Part shown: piece by piece, positions 19,461 through 31,346 of the stretch | Numbering within the stretch: position 1 is the first letter of the stretch | Layout: each line of letters opens with the position of its first letter | Assembly: GCA_003194525.1 (NCBI GenBank) | Contig: NBIV01000330.1 | Coordinates: forward strand, 1 to 60,866 | DNA from: Gracilariopsis chorda | Taxonomy: Eukaryota > Rhodophyta > Florideophyceae > Gracilariales > Gracilariaceae | Length of the DNA: 60,866 bases | Reading direction: 5' to 3' | The notes under the pieces: model-generated | Told to the model about the DNA's origin: nothing | The model's database searches: none | Seen by the model: only the letters and a program-made list of their open reading frames with translations | Position numbers and translations under genes: made by a program

Positions 19461-19985
19461 TGTAGTAGAATAGTTCGTCCTTTGGCCAACTGGGGTAGTC
19501 GTCTACTAGGGAGTAGTAGCGGCAAAGAGCAACCCACTGAGGTGACAATCCAATGTATCTACTAGTGACGTGGGCACCATATAGCAGCGAGGCGCAATGC
19601 GTGGGCGCTATCACAAGTCTCTACAGGTCGGGAGAATGGTATAGATGGCTTGGAGGCCTTTGGCGTTGTACTGGCTGCATATGGCGGCAAGAAGACCGCG
19701 ATAGTGTTTGCCTTTACTCTTTGGAGGTCAGCGGCACTCAAGCCAACTTATCTTACTGGCGAGGCGCTCTGACCTCCTGAACCACTCTAAAATATTAAAT
19801 AAAATTAGCTACCTAATAAAACCTATGGCGACAATGCCCTGGTACTTGCACTATCCCCTGAAGTCCCCCGCACTGGCACCCAGCTTGCCCACGTGGAGTA
19901 TTTGGGCCAGCAATGGTCTAACCTCTGCCTGCTCATTCACGTGGTTACCTCACCACTCCGCTTACCCGATGGTCATTCTCTTACA
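19461..19985 (-). repeat. 5' LTR of element A (525 bp)
   Basis: On the minus strand it begins TGTAAGAGAATGACCAT and ends CTACA, matching the 526-bp LTR of element B in both position and sequence. The AT-rich tract CATAGGTTTTATTA is shared. Confidence 0.8.
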
Positions 19986-20384
19986 TTCTATACAGCCCTC
20001 TAACGCTACCCATCCCTCCGTTAAAGTCTCACAGCGACTCGTACCTGACGCTAAGCTTCGCCGATGGGAACGTCAGTTTCCATAAAGGTGTGAACACGCT
20101 CTCTAACCCTTCGCGTGAGGTGAAAAGTCTCTTGCCCGGCCCTGGTCGGGGGGGAAGGGACTATGCTAAACTTTGACAAATATGTAAGAGACTTTGTATC
20201 TTTTTGGACCTAAACTGTGCATCGCGAATACTACTTCTAGTCCAATTGAAAAAAAAGGTTTTGAATGCAAAACAACTTCACTAAAAGAGCATCGCTCTTA
20301 AGACTAAGCACTGATGATTTCAACACTATGAATGAGATCATTGCAAGGGGAAGAGCTCGGCTTACCGGAGGCTGAATCGCGATT
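19986..20384. other. Spacer right of element A
   Basis: Unique-looking AT-rich sequence. No gene or repeat is recognised. Confidence 0.4.
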
Positions 20385-22330
20385 TCAAGAAGCAGGAGGC
20401 TCCCCTGAATCAGAAACGTTTTCTTCAGGCGTATAAATCGGCAGTGCTGAAGATATAGAGCCCACTAGGGCCTGGAGTTGAGCAATGTTGGTCACTACAA
20501 GCGCCATGGAGCCGCTGGCTACTTCTGCCAGAATCAGTGCGTGTAAGAAGCGGAGCTTGGGCCTTTTGACCGGGGGAGGGTCCTCCATGGGGTCATCGTC
20601 CACTCCTGTTGTTTGCTTGGCGATTTCTTCGGGCCTGCGAGCAGCCACGTGCAGAGCATTCGTCTAGGAAGACCATTTAGTTACCGTAAGTGCAGTGAAA
20701 ACCTGCGTGATGTAATCTGTGCCCAGATTTTCAATGAGGGGTTTCCCTTCTTTGGCAGTGCCACACAAATGGCTTCACGTATTTCCAATGTACATCAGAC
20801 AGCGCTGAATACTACCCAGTCGCAAAGTAGATGCACGGGCCTGCATTCTCCATAGTGGGCACGGCAAACAGTGCTGCACACCTTGACTCTGGAAGTCACT
20901 GGAAACTCAGTGAACACCCCGTGTAGAAGTAGAGAAGATCACCAGGTCTTGTCGATGACTTCCAACAGAGTCTTCAGCCTCCGAGCGTTGGTGTCTCACT
21001 GTCATTTGGCCTCAGAAAAGGTAGCGGTAAGCCCAATGGTTCTGATGTCCTGGCCAACTACTGGTGGAATCCACCATAAATGCCCTGCTCGGGCTTGGTA
21101 TGTGAGGTGGCGTGCCACCTAGTAACCCCACTCCGATCAGAGTGCAGTGTTTTACGCCGGCTATTTGCAGCATTAAGACCTCCGATAGACCACCACTGGG
21201 GGCATTTTGTTGAAGAACCCGTAGAGTACTTTTATCTCGTGCGAACAGGATGAGAGGGTTGGATATATGCTGGAGACGACACTGCCGAAGAAGCTGTCGA
21301 TCTGGACTTGGTGGTGACATACCAGGAGCTGGTATTCGTGCCAGCGCATGCGCTCGAGTGGGCGCCAGTAAAGCGGTGGGTACACCGTAATCTAATGACG
21401 CCATGAGTGTTGGGAAGGGAGTTCCCTCGTGACTAAGTCTCCTTGTGCATTGCGCTTGCATGGGTCAAGGGCCCAAAGCTTGTTTTCGTCGACAACTACT
21501 GTAGGTGGAATTAAGTGCAATGTACGGGGAGCGCGTAATACGCGCTGGATGTGCTCGTCCTTCATGCAGGCATGGACCTCTTCAAGGGCCACCGTCCAGG
21601 TAAGTCCCAGTTCTACTTGGAAGAATTCCGTGAAGGAGACATACTGTTGTCTCACTTGGTGGGTTTTTCTCCAAGATATGTAAATAATGACATTAAGGTT
21701 TAGCCAAGCGTGTACGCTAGATCAACGTTGTCCGTGAGGGGGCCAAAAACGTCAATGTCGACCTTGTGGGCGATCTCGTCTGGGACTTCGAGATCAAAGT
21801 ATGTGAGGCGTTCACCCCCCTCCATAAAAAGGCGCTCCCGATGGCGGCGACTGTAGATCGTCAACCATGAATAAGTGTGTTTCGTGACCTCTTTCATGCC
21901 ATAAGAGACAAGATTCTGTAGTGGTCCGATGACCTCCTTCATCCAGGTGGCTGTGTCAGTCTGTCTGTGAGGGACCGCAGGGAGCGACAATGTCGTGACG
22001 GCACCTCATGCACAAGTTGTAGGGCTCTATCTTGAGCAGTTCGTAAGATTCCGGTGTGCATTTCCAGTTGTGACAATTCACTGTGATTGTGCGATGCACA
22101 AGGCTTTCCGGTTCCCACAGTTGCGAAGGCGTTGCCTCAAGTGTTGCGCGAGGATCACGTAGGTGGAGTAAGCATGAGTGCTCGCATAAGCTCGCGATCG
22201 GGTGATCACTTCAGGTGGTGCGCTAGGTCGCTGCACTCTGAGATGGGGGTGATGTAGTGCACTGGGCTTTGCCCTTATATAAAGAGGACAGGCCTGGCCA
22301 ATACGGTGCAGCCGCATTGATTATTTAGAG
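20385..22330 (-). pseudogene. Degenerate coding region, possibly an integrase-containing element
   Basis: Several minus-strand frames hold protein-like text without one continuous frame. About 22,040-21,700 reads LCMRCRHDIVAPCG in one frame, then TATWMKEVIGPLQNLV and VPDEIAHKVDIDVFGPLTD, the last resembling the start of an integrase catalytic core (..IDxxGPL). Further protein-like pieces lie at 21,655-21,392 and 21,461-21,012. The final piece, 20,648-20,385, is open (87 aa, KRPKLRFLHALILAEVASG). I cannot name the family; a retroelement or Ginger-like origin is possible. Confidence 0.3.
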
Positions 22331-24560
22331 GAGGGTGCCCTGAACTTTCTAGTTCTTGGTGGCATTGCCGCACTCTACTAGGCGTCCATCGGGCGTGGCG
22401 TGTCCACGTGTGGCACCAGCCGTTGGCAGAATGCCGGCGCAGGTGCGTGTACACTTGTACTATTACCTAGTTTTTGTATTAGAGTACACAAATTTTAGGA
22501 CTGCTATCGTAGTGGCGGACTATGTTAGTGTGCCGAGCTCACGCTCCAGTTTCTCAGAAACGTCCGCTGCACTCTTAGTGGCTTCAGAAATGTCGATGTG
22601 GTATTGCAACACAAGTCCTGCCGGAATCAATCCCACGTCGAAGCCGACATCACAGGCTCCAGCCCGCGCAACTATAGTCGAGGTCCACCTCCTGTTCCAC
22701 ACTTGCCACATATTACCCGTTCAGTACTTGTCGCTACTGGACTTCGGCAGCTGGTAGTATGCGTTGCGTTGTCTCTTAGCCCGTTGTGCTACTGGCAAAC
22801 CTATCTTCTGCGTAGAGAGCTGACATATTGTATCGAAACCTTTACTTTAGTGTGCACGCAAACAAAACTTAATGAGCATCTCTCACTTTGAGTGTCAGAT
22901 GGCGGAGCCATAGCAGACGTAGAAGTCTGGGTATGGCGCAATCACAAGAGTAACCTGAACTTCTGTTGCCACCTGATAAGAGTTCAGTCATAAAGTCATT
23001 CACTAAGGGAGCATAGTCCCTAGTCTGGGCACTGGTGCAATTTCGGGGCCGTGCCCACGTTCTTCGTTGCAGCGCGACGTTCCTGTTCTACTGATAGGTC
23101 TTTTATCGAGTCCAATACGTCAGGTATACGTCTACTAGATGCTCGTCACTTTTGGAGCTATGGGCATCGCCGAGTTGTCGTACTTGCATCGGAAGCATAG
23201 AACCGAGCTCGGGACTCGACTTATTTTGGGATAAATAGGCAAATCCTTCCAGATTGTGCCTGCTGTTAGCTCCGCTGATGGCGAATGGTTTATTAATTAG
23301 CACATTTTGCTACACATTGGATGTTTATACAGAGGCAAACGGCGTCTGCACAGATCTGTCTATCATATCTAACCCATGGTTGCACCAAGCGTAGTAAATC
23401 TGCAGTTCCAAGTCCATTATCTTCATCAAGTCCTGATTTTAAGCTCAATGGACCATGTTAAGGTCAATGTTAAGCACAATTTGGATTCTGCCACATCATA
23501 CAGTTCTCAGTCTTTCTATCCAAATCAGCGTGGTGAGGAAGACCAATTTCAATGCAATCTACCAGCGTAAAATGGTATCATGAGCGCATAAAGCATGAGA
23601 AGGCATGACAAATGAGGCGCAATGGTCGAAAATTGCTTTCACACAATCAGCAACTAAACCCCAAAGTGCATTTCTCTGCTCATCATATGCCCCGATTCCA
23701 CTGCAGGTAATACAGCTTCTAAGTGCTTCAAACCTATTTGATGACATGAAATTACGAATTGACACTAAAGCGGTGAGTCAAGAGATACGACTAGAAGTTT
23801 ATAAATCGTTACGATTAAAAAAAGCGGTTAATTAGAATGACAACCGTGAACAGTAAAAAAACCTTGCCACAGGATCTTGGAGAAAGATCTCTGCTTTCCA
23901 GAACTTAATTCGTATTTTATTTTACTGCTTTCAGATGTAAGATAGGAATCACTCAAATAAAGTGGTCGAATGAGCTCATGTACTTTCGAACATAACACTG
24001 CAAGGTGAAATCTCCGGCTGAACCAACAACATTCTATTGATGCAATTGCATACATCCGTCAAGTAGACAATGCGTCTCACAGGTGTTCCACAGAAGCCCA
24101 TGAACGATGGTTGAATGTTTGGATACATTTGTAAAAGATACGTGCTCTTTTTTATGCAAGGTTTTCTGCGACAGGGCATTTTTCCAAGAGTGACCATTAC
24201 AAGTCGAACGTGAGGCAGTTTGACTGGACTAGAACACTGCGGGTGGTTCAATTTGTTTCCGTCACCCTGCCCTAGTTGAAAACTACTCATGGACAAAAGT
24301 CACTGCTTGTATAGGTGGGTAGGTGAAGTGAATTGTGGCACAAATAGTTTTGCCCTTGATTCGTTTGATTAAAACACCTGCGACGTCTCTGTTGAAGTGC
24401 AACGCCCTCAAGGAGGGATTCTAGGTACTTGACCGTTTTCCGGATATTATCGGTTGTGTAGTGTGTATATGAACTACGCCCCACAAGGGTGGATATGGAC
24501 ACGTGGGACACGGTTTTGGGTCAATTGGCGGTTGGCCACAGTAGTGGATGTTGCCACGAA
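22331..24560. other. Long stretch without a recognisable gene
   Basis: Only short overlapping ORFs on both strands. A minus-strand piece at 24,511-24,287 reads DNIRKTVKYLESLLEGVALQQRRRR and is followed by broken frames to 23,830. This could be an old transposase but no signature motif is visible. Confidence 0.35.
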
Positions 24561-26120
24561 ATGTGGAGTATTTTAGTTGATTTTATTTATTGTTTTCACA
24601 CCCATTTCTGGGAAGCTAGTACTTAGTGCGACGGCGCACTGCCGTCGCACCAGTAAACCTTCCCCAACAAGGGACCCCAACCTGGGGAATTGGCTCTAGT
24701 TGTTACTGCTTGCGCGCGTGCTCTACTCCTCCTTGAAGGGAAACGCCGTAAACCACGGGACATCTAACCCCCTTGCACATCTAGAGAAGCCCATCCTTGG
24801 GAGTATAATTGTTCCAATCATATTGGTGTTTCGCCCTGTATAGGGAGTCCTGTCCACCGGCATTGCCGTATCTGTTCGTCGCTCCCGCGACCCACTTCGT
24901 CCTTCCTTCCTCCTCTTCACCCTTCCTTTTTCCCCTTCTTAGGGTAGTACCTCCCGCTATCCGCGACCCTCGTAGGCGCATCCGTTCACACACCCCCACT
25001 TACGTGGAAACATACCTTTACTGAGGATCACACTCCGCTCACGCGGATACCGATTCTTCGCCTTCACCTCCCTGCGCAAGTCGCGACAGGTGTCCCTGGT
25101 CTTCCGAACCGGCTTCGCCGTGACACCTCTGGGAGGGCTCTACCCAACTAGGTTCACCTCCACGGAGAAAAGATCCCGAACGTCTTTGGGTGTTTCTCCC
25201 CTTTGGGGCATTGCACCAAATCTGTTTAGAGTTTTGGTTTTGTTACGTCTGAATTCGGACTCACACATCACCAACCGAGCTCAAATATGGCCATCAGTAC
25301 AAACAGTACGACGTAAATCGGTTGACGCAGGCCTAAGTGCCAAGATTTTTGACGTTGACGCATAATCTCAGCAGCTGACATCTTGGTAGACATAAGAGTA
25401 ACGCTTTTTATACTATACCTCTAAAGATGAGATGATGGTGATGTGAAAACAAAAATCTTTTTAAAAATGAAAACTATTTGTAAGAATTTCATTCAATCAA
25501 AAGAGACCCCATACGAAATGTGAATCTGGGGTATGCCCTTGCCATGATGGCAGGGCGTGCGCCCCAAATTGCCATGCCCAGCCATCATGGCAAAGCCATG
25601 CGTCTGCATAAGCATGCCAACCATCCGCTCTCCCCACCGTGCACCTGCAGCGCCCTTCCCACGCCATGCGCTGCGGCCGCAGGCCCAACGGCCGGCCAGC
25701 GCGCTCCTCGTCCCTGTCCGCCGCCGCCGCCATTCTCGCTGTCGCTGCTCCTTGCTCCCCACGCACGGTCATGCCTCCTTACATTCCCTCTCCGCTCACC
25801 TTCCACCGTGGCGGACGGCACGGTGAGCCACACGAAATAACCACACGACACTGGCGCCCTCCGGGCATCCCGTCGCGCTCACCCACAGCCACGCTACCCC
25901 GCGCGACGGAACTCAACCCACCCGTCGCCGCTGGCCTCCCACACTGGCCGAAACACCTACCAACTGCACCCCATTAGTGCTGTGCCCGGTACCTGGCGGT
26001 ACTCCGTAGGTCATTAGGAAATTGGTAGATAGAACGAAACGAAAGTCAATTGGATCTTTATCAAAGATCATGATGCATTATGCAATCCTCAGCAAGGGAT
26101 TTGTATAACAAAGGCGTAAC
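24561..26120. other. Gene-free region with GC-rich block
   Basis: 24,636-24,660 is a hairpin (GTGCGACGG, 7-nt loop, CCGTCGCAC). 25,550-25,970 is strongly GC-rich with GCC runs. Its long ORFs on both strands follow from composition. CCATCATGGCA/TGCCATGATGG inverted motifs lie at 25,540-25,600. No gene recognised. Confidence 0.4.
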
Positions 26121-26588
26121 TTATTTTTCAAGGCGTCTCATGAGCATGGAAAGTAGAACGGAAATCGTAACAAGCCTCTGCACGCAGTAACACTTGGACG
26201 CGAACAAAACACCACGAAGCAGGCCCCGAATGCACAATGTGGACAGTTGACAAAGCATATCACTTAGGATTTTCCGATGTTCTCCAATGGTATTCTCTTT
26301 TCTAGGTATTGTTTCTAAAACCTCTTCCAATTCGAACATCAAAGAAGCCGACTATCCGAACCCAATGATCTTCTGCAGCAATTTTTGTTCTTCATCCTGA
26401 GCAGTGAAAACGGGTTGTAAAGAATGGAGAACCTCTTCAGCTTCCATATCAATGAGACTGTAATATGGACCAGGGTTGTTAGACGAGCTAGAGTCGTCTG
26501 ACATTTCAAGTAGGATGGAAGTTGCGTCGAGTTTAGCCATGTTAGAGTCGGTTGGAACAGAGTCAGTGGAAGGATTTCGTGGTGGCAA
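26121..26588 (-). CDS. Possible small unrecognised gene, one interruption
   Basis: Two consecutive minus-strand frames (26,588-26,352, then 26,342-26,121) read as one acidic helical protein. The first starts MPPRNPSTDSVPTDSN and continues LLEMSDDSSSSNNPGPYYS and QDEEQKLLQKIIGFG. The second continues FELEEVLETIPRKENTI. A stop lies between them. No family is recognised. Confidence 0.25.
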
Positions 26589-26741
26589 CTGAGACTATAT
26601 AGATAATATATGCCCTCACAAGAATAAGACCTTTGCCAAGCTGGTTTTTCATAGCAAGGATATACCTCTGGACAAGCTTTTATAAGATGTTACTTAGACC
26701 TAGTATGCAGGACTGGAGGATATGCATATAGAAAAATTGTC

Positions 26742-26749
26742 TATAAAAG
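26742..26749 (+). promoter_or_regulatory. TATA box with downstream CT-rich leader
   Basis: TATAAAAG followed 40-100 bp later by C/T-rich sequence (CTTCTTCTCCCTTCG). It looks like a promoter and could belong to an LTR. The downstream region has no intact ORF. Confidence 0.35.
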
Positions 26750-27189
26750 CCCGAGTTCGGCGGCCTCCAAGCCAGCTCGGACCAGACCACTTCTTCTCCC
26801 TTCGACAACCCCCACCTTCTCTTAGAGCAGTCTGCTCCTCCCTGCCATCAACCAAACTTTCCCCACCTACCCTTTCACTTGGTGCGGCTTGGTCTCCCCC
26901 ACCTTTACACGTGCTTGTACTAACACCGTCCTTGTTTGGGCTCATTATCTGTGGCACAGTGCACTTTGGCCACGTACTAGACCTAAAGTCTTGGTTGTGC
27001 GTGGTAGCCGTGGTGGTATATTAGGAGTGGTCATCAGCACTACGCTAGATCTAAGGTTTTGATCGCAAAGGTTATCCGCTGGTGCAGTCTCTTCGCTACA
27101 TTGTCCCAAGCTGGTTCGCTTGTTGTGTTATACAATCACTACCTGGCTCCTTTGCTACGTAATACATTGGTTATTTGACGCAGTTTGTT

Positions 27190-27345
27190 TCTGTTTACTA
27201 CATTGGCATTGCAAGCCTGTGCTGGTACTCTCGAGCTACGATTCTATTTCTGACCTGCCCTCCAGTGAAAAAGGGTACAAAAAGGACTGTCATCGTCCGG
27301 TGTCGTGACAAAGTGCAACATGACACTCACAAGAGGTCAACTTCA
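27190..27345 (+). repeat. ~150-bp direct repeat, copy 1
   Basis: Homologous to 34,510-34,655. Shared blocks include ATTGGCATTGCA, CCTGTGCTGGT and GGGTACAAAAAGG. Both copies contain a frame reading VKKGTKR. Origin unknown. Confidence 0.65.
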
Positions 27346-27983
27346 AATAAACACTAGAGGGGATGGATTGATCCACTTATTTGGAACCATTTGCTTCTAA
27401 TTCGGACTCATTCGTACTTTGGAGGGTACTGGAATCCTCTTTTGGATATTTCTTTTAAGGATGTCCAAAAGAGAATTCTACATGCCTCAGGTCAACCCAA
27501 CCGCGCATTACTCTATTTATATTATTGGAAAGCACACGAGACATTAAAGGCAGTTATATGAGCTTATGAATCGCTGATTCAGAATTTTTGAATCGAAACC
27601 GGTGCAATATATTGATGACCAGTAACACCATGTTGACCTACAAATATCTTTCGGAAGGCAGCTTCAGAGTTTCCGCCTTCCTCTGATCTATATGTGAAAA
27701 GAATGGCAATCACTTTGAGGTTGCAATCAATTTCATTTTCTCCCATATCTGAAGTGGAAGATGTCGTGTTCGTCGCCGTTTTCAACAGATGAACAGAACG
27801 AAAAAGTGTATTCGGAATCAGAAAAAATGCGTAGCCCACGCAATGTCTGAAAATTTACCAGCCATAAAAAATACGATAAATGGCATAGACGAGCAGTAAA
27901 CAGTTCCAACTACTCTGAGAAAAGCCTGTAGCATCGGAGGCAACTCGCATTTTGAAAACAATTTCTACAAGCAGACCTCAAAA
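27346..27983. other. Stretch without a clear gene
   Basis: One minus-strand frame (27,839-27,579, 86 codons) contains STSDMGENEIDCNLKVIAIL and could be a remnant. Nothing else is recognised. Confidence 0.3.
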
Positions 27984-29053
27984 GTGCTAAAAACCAGTAG
28001 AGTTGGTAACGCCAAAGTTCTGACGAGGCGAAATTTGATAACTACAAATATGGTGCAGAGAGAGATTACTATTTGGCATTTACGGCAGTTATTCAATGGT
28101 AACTTTGACAAGAGAGAAGGAACTTTCGAGTTTCTACACAAGATGCCGCATAAAACTGTGCGAGTAACAAGAACAAGCGAGGGAAATAAAGAAATTGACT
28201 ACGTGCGTGGAGGTGTGGCAGTGGGGTATCATGGAATTGTCATGGTTGGAAAACCGTCTCTACAAATGTTATATAACAATAAATTTTCTGACCATGGTAG
28301 AAGTCCACCGTTTGAGCAGGTGAGTTTTGCCGTTTGCTACATGTTCTTGCTGATGCAGGTGTGATAGTTGTCAGAGCAAGACTGATGGAATGTTTAAGTC
28401 GAAAAGATCTGCGTCAACCAATTGTTGATTCATGGTGTGAAACCATAGCCCAAATATTCAATGATCAAAGTTTCAACCCTGAGGCGAACAGAGTGCTATC
28501 AGGAGGCGTTGCGCTAAACGATATTAGCATGACAAACCCCGCTTAAAGGCCGTATATCCGTGAGGATAGTGTGCTCATAAGAAAATTTGCTGAGTTTAAG
28601 AGTTTGTATAGGACTTGTGTTGCCCGATTTGAGGCACCAGGACAGTGTGATCCAGAAGCATTTGCTACTTTTGCGGATGGTAATACTTGAATTATGTGCA
28701 GATACTGCTTCGTGCAGCTGAATCCATTACTCCAGTATTTTTTGACACGTGCTTTTACAAGAGATGCTAAGAGGGAAGAAGGTGTGAGCTATAGCATATG
28801 TCCATATGGTTATGGGTGTAGTATACCACGAGGGCTACACAGGCACGAAACGCACCATGGAAATTATGCAAATGTCATTGGCATGAGCAATTCAAGCTCA
28901 GCGTTGCGATTCCAACCTCAAAACGAGTCAGCAGATGTGGACAGTGTAGAATGCAGAACAATGCACTTTGAAATACTTGATGCGCAAGCATGGTCTACTA
29001 TTTCAGCACTTGAGGATATGGAAAGAGCGAAGCGCTTGTTATCTCAAGCATAA
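27984..29053 (+). pseudogene. Unrecognised broken gene
   Basis: Consecutive plus-strand frames (27,984-28,364; about 28,334-28,680 with one stop; 28,694-29,053) read as one protein-like sequence. Examples are REGTFEFLHKMPHKTVRV, LRQPIVDSWCETIAQIFND and YSICPYGYGCSIPRGLHRHETHH, the last having a Cys/His arrangement. An intron-like GTGAGT...GATGCAG lies at 28,320-28,358 but does not restore the frame. I recognise no family. Confidence 0.3.
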
Positions 29054-31340
29054 ATCGAAGGACAAAGGTCTTCGTTTGAAGGTGTTCTGCGAAGGCTCAA
29101 ATCCAGGGTTTCTGGAAGTGCTTGATTACCAAAATTGCCACCTAAACTCCTGTCCGCCGTCATTTCGGATTCATAAGCAATCCAAGTGCCAAGATGACAA
29201 GCCAGAAATCTTTCGTAGCGCAGAATGTTCCAGTTCTTGAGCTGAACAATCCATTCGAGTGAGAAAACAATCATTTAGACGCCATGATCACGGATATCTC
29301 AAAGTCAGGGAACGTGGAGCTACGACCATGTCGAGCATGTACTGCCACTTGGGCAAGGAAGGCTCCTTGAACTGTGTGATTCCAAGATGTCCATGAGCTG
29401 GAGATCTGGTCATAAAAGAGCAGCTGGTACATAAACGAATTACATGAGTAATATGTCATTAAGAAGACCAGGCCACAATTTATCTCACTTCCCTACCAAT
29501 AGGTAAGAACAGGTAACAGTCTGGATACCGTCAAAAGGCAAACGTGTTCCCTAGAGCCATTTCTCTGTCGAGGGAGGCCAGTACCTGCACGTAACAGTAA
29601 AGCTGAGGAAATAAATTACTCTTCACGCACTGCCCGCGCGTCACGTCCGGCTGCATTCCAAACCCCTCGCTGTAGTCCGAAAAAACTCGCTTCATCTTGT
29701 GGGAAAGTCCATGAAAACCAGTTTCAATGGTGGTTCTATCCAGAGAAAATCCAACCAAAACGAACAAGTAATCGCATGTTCAAGAATTGGTGGAAACGTT
29801 GTAGCTTCCGAGGGAGGAGAAACTGAGAAGAGGAGCTTTACAGACGGTTACATTTGCTTAACAGACGAGCATATTAGTGCTGAAAACTACATTGTGGTTA
29901 CTTGTGAAAGTTGTCATTTTGGGTCGGAGGTAACTCCAAAATACGTCCCAAAGAAGGCGAGGGTTTTAAAAACGATTCCCAGTTTAGAGGGGTTTCTTTT
30001 TATTTTTCAGATCATCAAATGGAGAGCTTTCTAAACTCATTTTAAGAGATATTGCTGAAGTGAACGAAAAAAGGCTTGGGATGCAGCCATCTTTGTATGC
30101 GAAATGAAAAAAAGTTTTGGAGAAGGCTTTTCCAGGCAATGAAGTAATATTCTCACGTTTTCTTCTGGCTTTTTTCACAACTAAGTGCGATTATCGCGAA
30201 GTTTTCATTTGCTTGCCGAGGGGGGAACAATTATCCGCTAGTATCATGGATTTCTGCTTTTGTGTTTTTTTCTGCACATCGCTTCTTGCAAAAGAACTCA
30301 TGCAGTTGCTCACATACGCCTCCTGCTCATGGCCACCGCTCTACATCTATCTTGCAAAACATTAGAAAAGGCCATTACATGCGGACGGTATTCATCTCCA
30401 ATAAAAGTGCAGCGAACTTGTTGTTAGGGACGTGGTCATTACGACGCTTGCCATATATGCGTATTACTGCTACTTCGATGCCAATTGGGTAGCTGATAGC
30501 CACGTCTATCTGTTCCTTGGCACCAGTGTGTTTGAATCTGTGCTAAGTGCGTATATTTTTGTCACGGGTTACGTACACATGCCACCAAAGCCACTAAAAG
30601 AACTCTTTCTAGTCACCGTCTATATTATGGGTCTCAAAATCAACCCGTCAATTCTCGGCCTCAATGTAAAATTCTTTTTGCACCGGCCGTCAATGTGTGG
30701 CTAGTGAATCAACAAGCAGTACTGCCTAGTCAAGAAATACAAAACGTTGAGCTTCCTTACAGGCAGAATGATGCTGTATCAAATCAATACGGCATGGTAT
30801 ATCTGATGATATCTCATTCATCAGACCAAGATGGTTCCTACTTAAGGTATTATTACGGAGCACTTTGGAATCAAGTTTGTGTCGTAATTCAAGGCCCTTT
30901 TACTTAGTTTGGCTTCAGGTACGCTTTATGCTACGCGGTGGCACGTTTTTCTTTGTTTATCACTAACTCCTGCTAACTTTTCGAGCCCAATTAACCCCAT
31001 TTCTAACTACTAGGAGCACCAGACAGAACTTTTTTCCACTCAGTGATATGAATCAGTTGTCCTACGTGAGTATAGCTCCAATTCTGGGCTTGTTCTATGT
31101 AGGCTTTGCAATTTCCCATAGAGCAAACTCGCAGAAACACCATTCCAAAGCGAATCCAAAAGCATCCGTTTCCGTGTTGGTGGTGTACTAAGTTTGCATT
31201 CTGTGCCATTATATGACAATCTCTCACCATCATCAAAACTGTTGGAACAAAGACCGTACCCACGCATGCAGTGGGTTGTAAATTTCAATGGCCTCCTGAT
31301 CTCAACACCCACCGTACTGTAATGATTTGTTCATGTAAAA
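29054..31340. other. Long stretch without a recognisable gene
   Basis: Short overlapping ORFs on both strands, none with recognised motifs. Composition is AT-leaning and non-repetitive. Confidence 0.4.
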
Positions 31341-31346
31341 ATAGAA

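Larger units (their letters stand above)
13798..19985 (-). mobile_element. Ty3/gypsy element A, 5' LTR to integrase core (decayed)
   Basis: A minus-strand LTR retrotransposon whose parts occur in the order LTR, gag, protease, reverse transcriptase, RNase H, integrase (pol of Ty3/gypsy type). It is closely related to element B over its whole length. Reading frames are broken by many stops and frameshifts. The gag start codon is ATA where B has ATG. The integrase continues at 1-191 beyond the inserted DNA transposon. The base pairs next to the LTR (TTCTA at 19,986-19,990) are the candidate target duplication, whose partner is outside the window. Confidence 0.9.

Noticed and set aside
24287..24511. 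Second mariner or other transposase
   Set aside because: Helical, basic text but no DDE motif in any frame nearby.
25493..25977. Several 90-110 codon ORFs in a GC-rich block
   Set aside because: Open frames on both strands at once with biased composition and no motifs.
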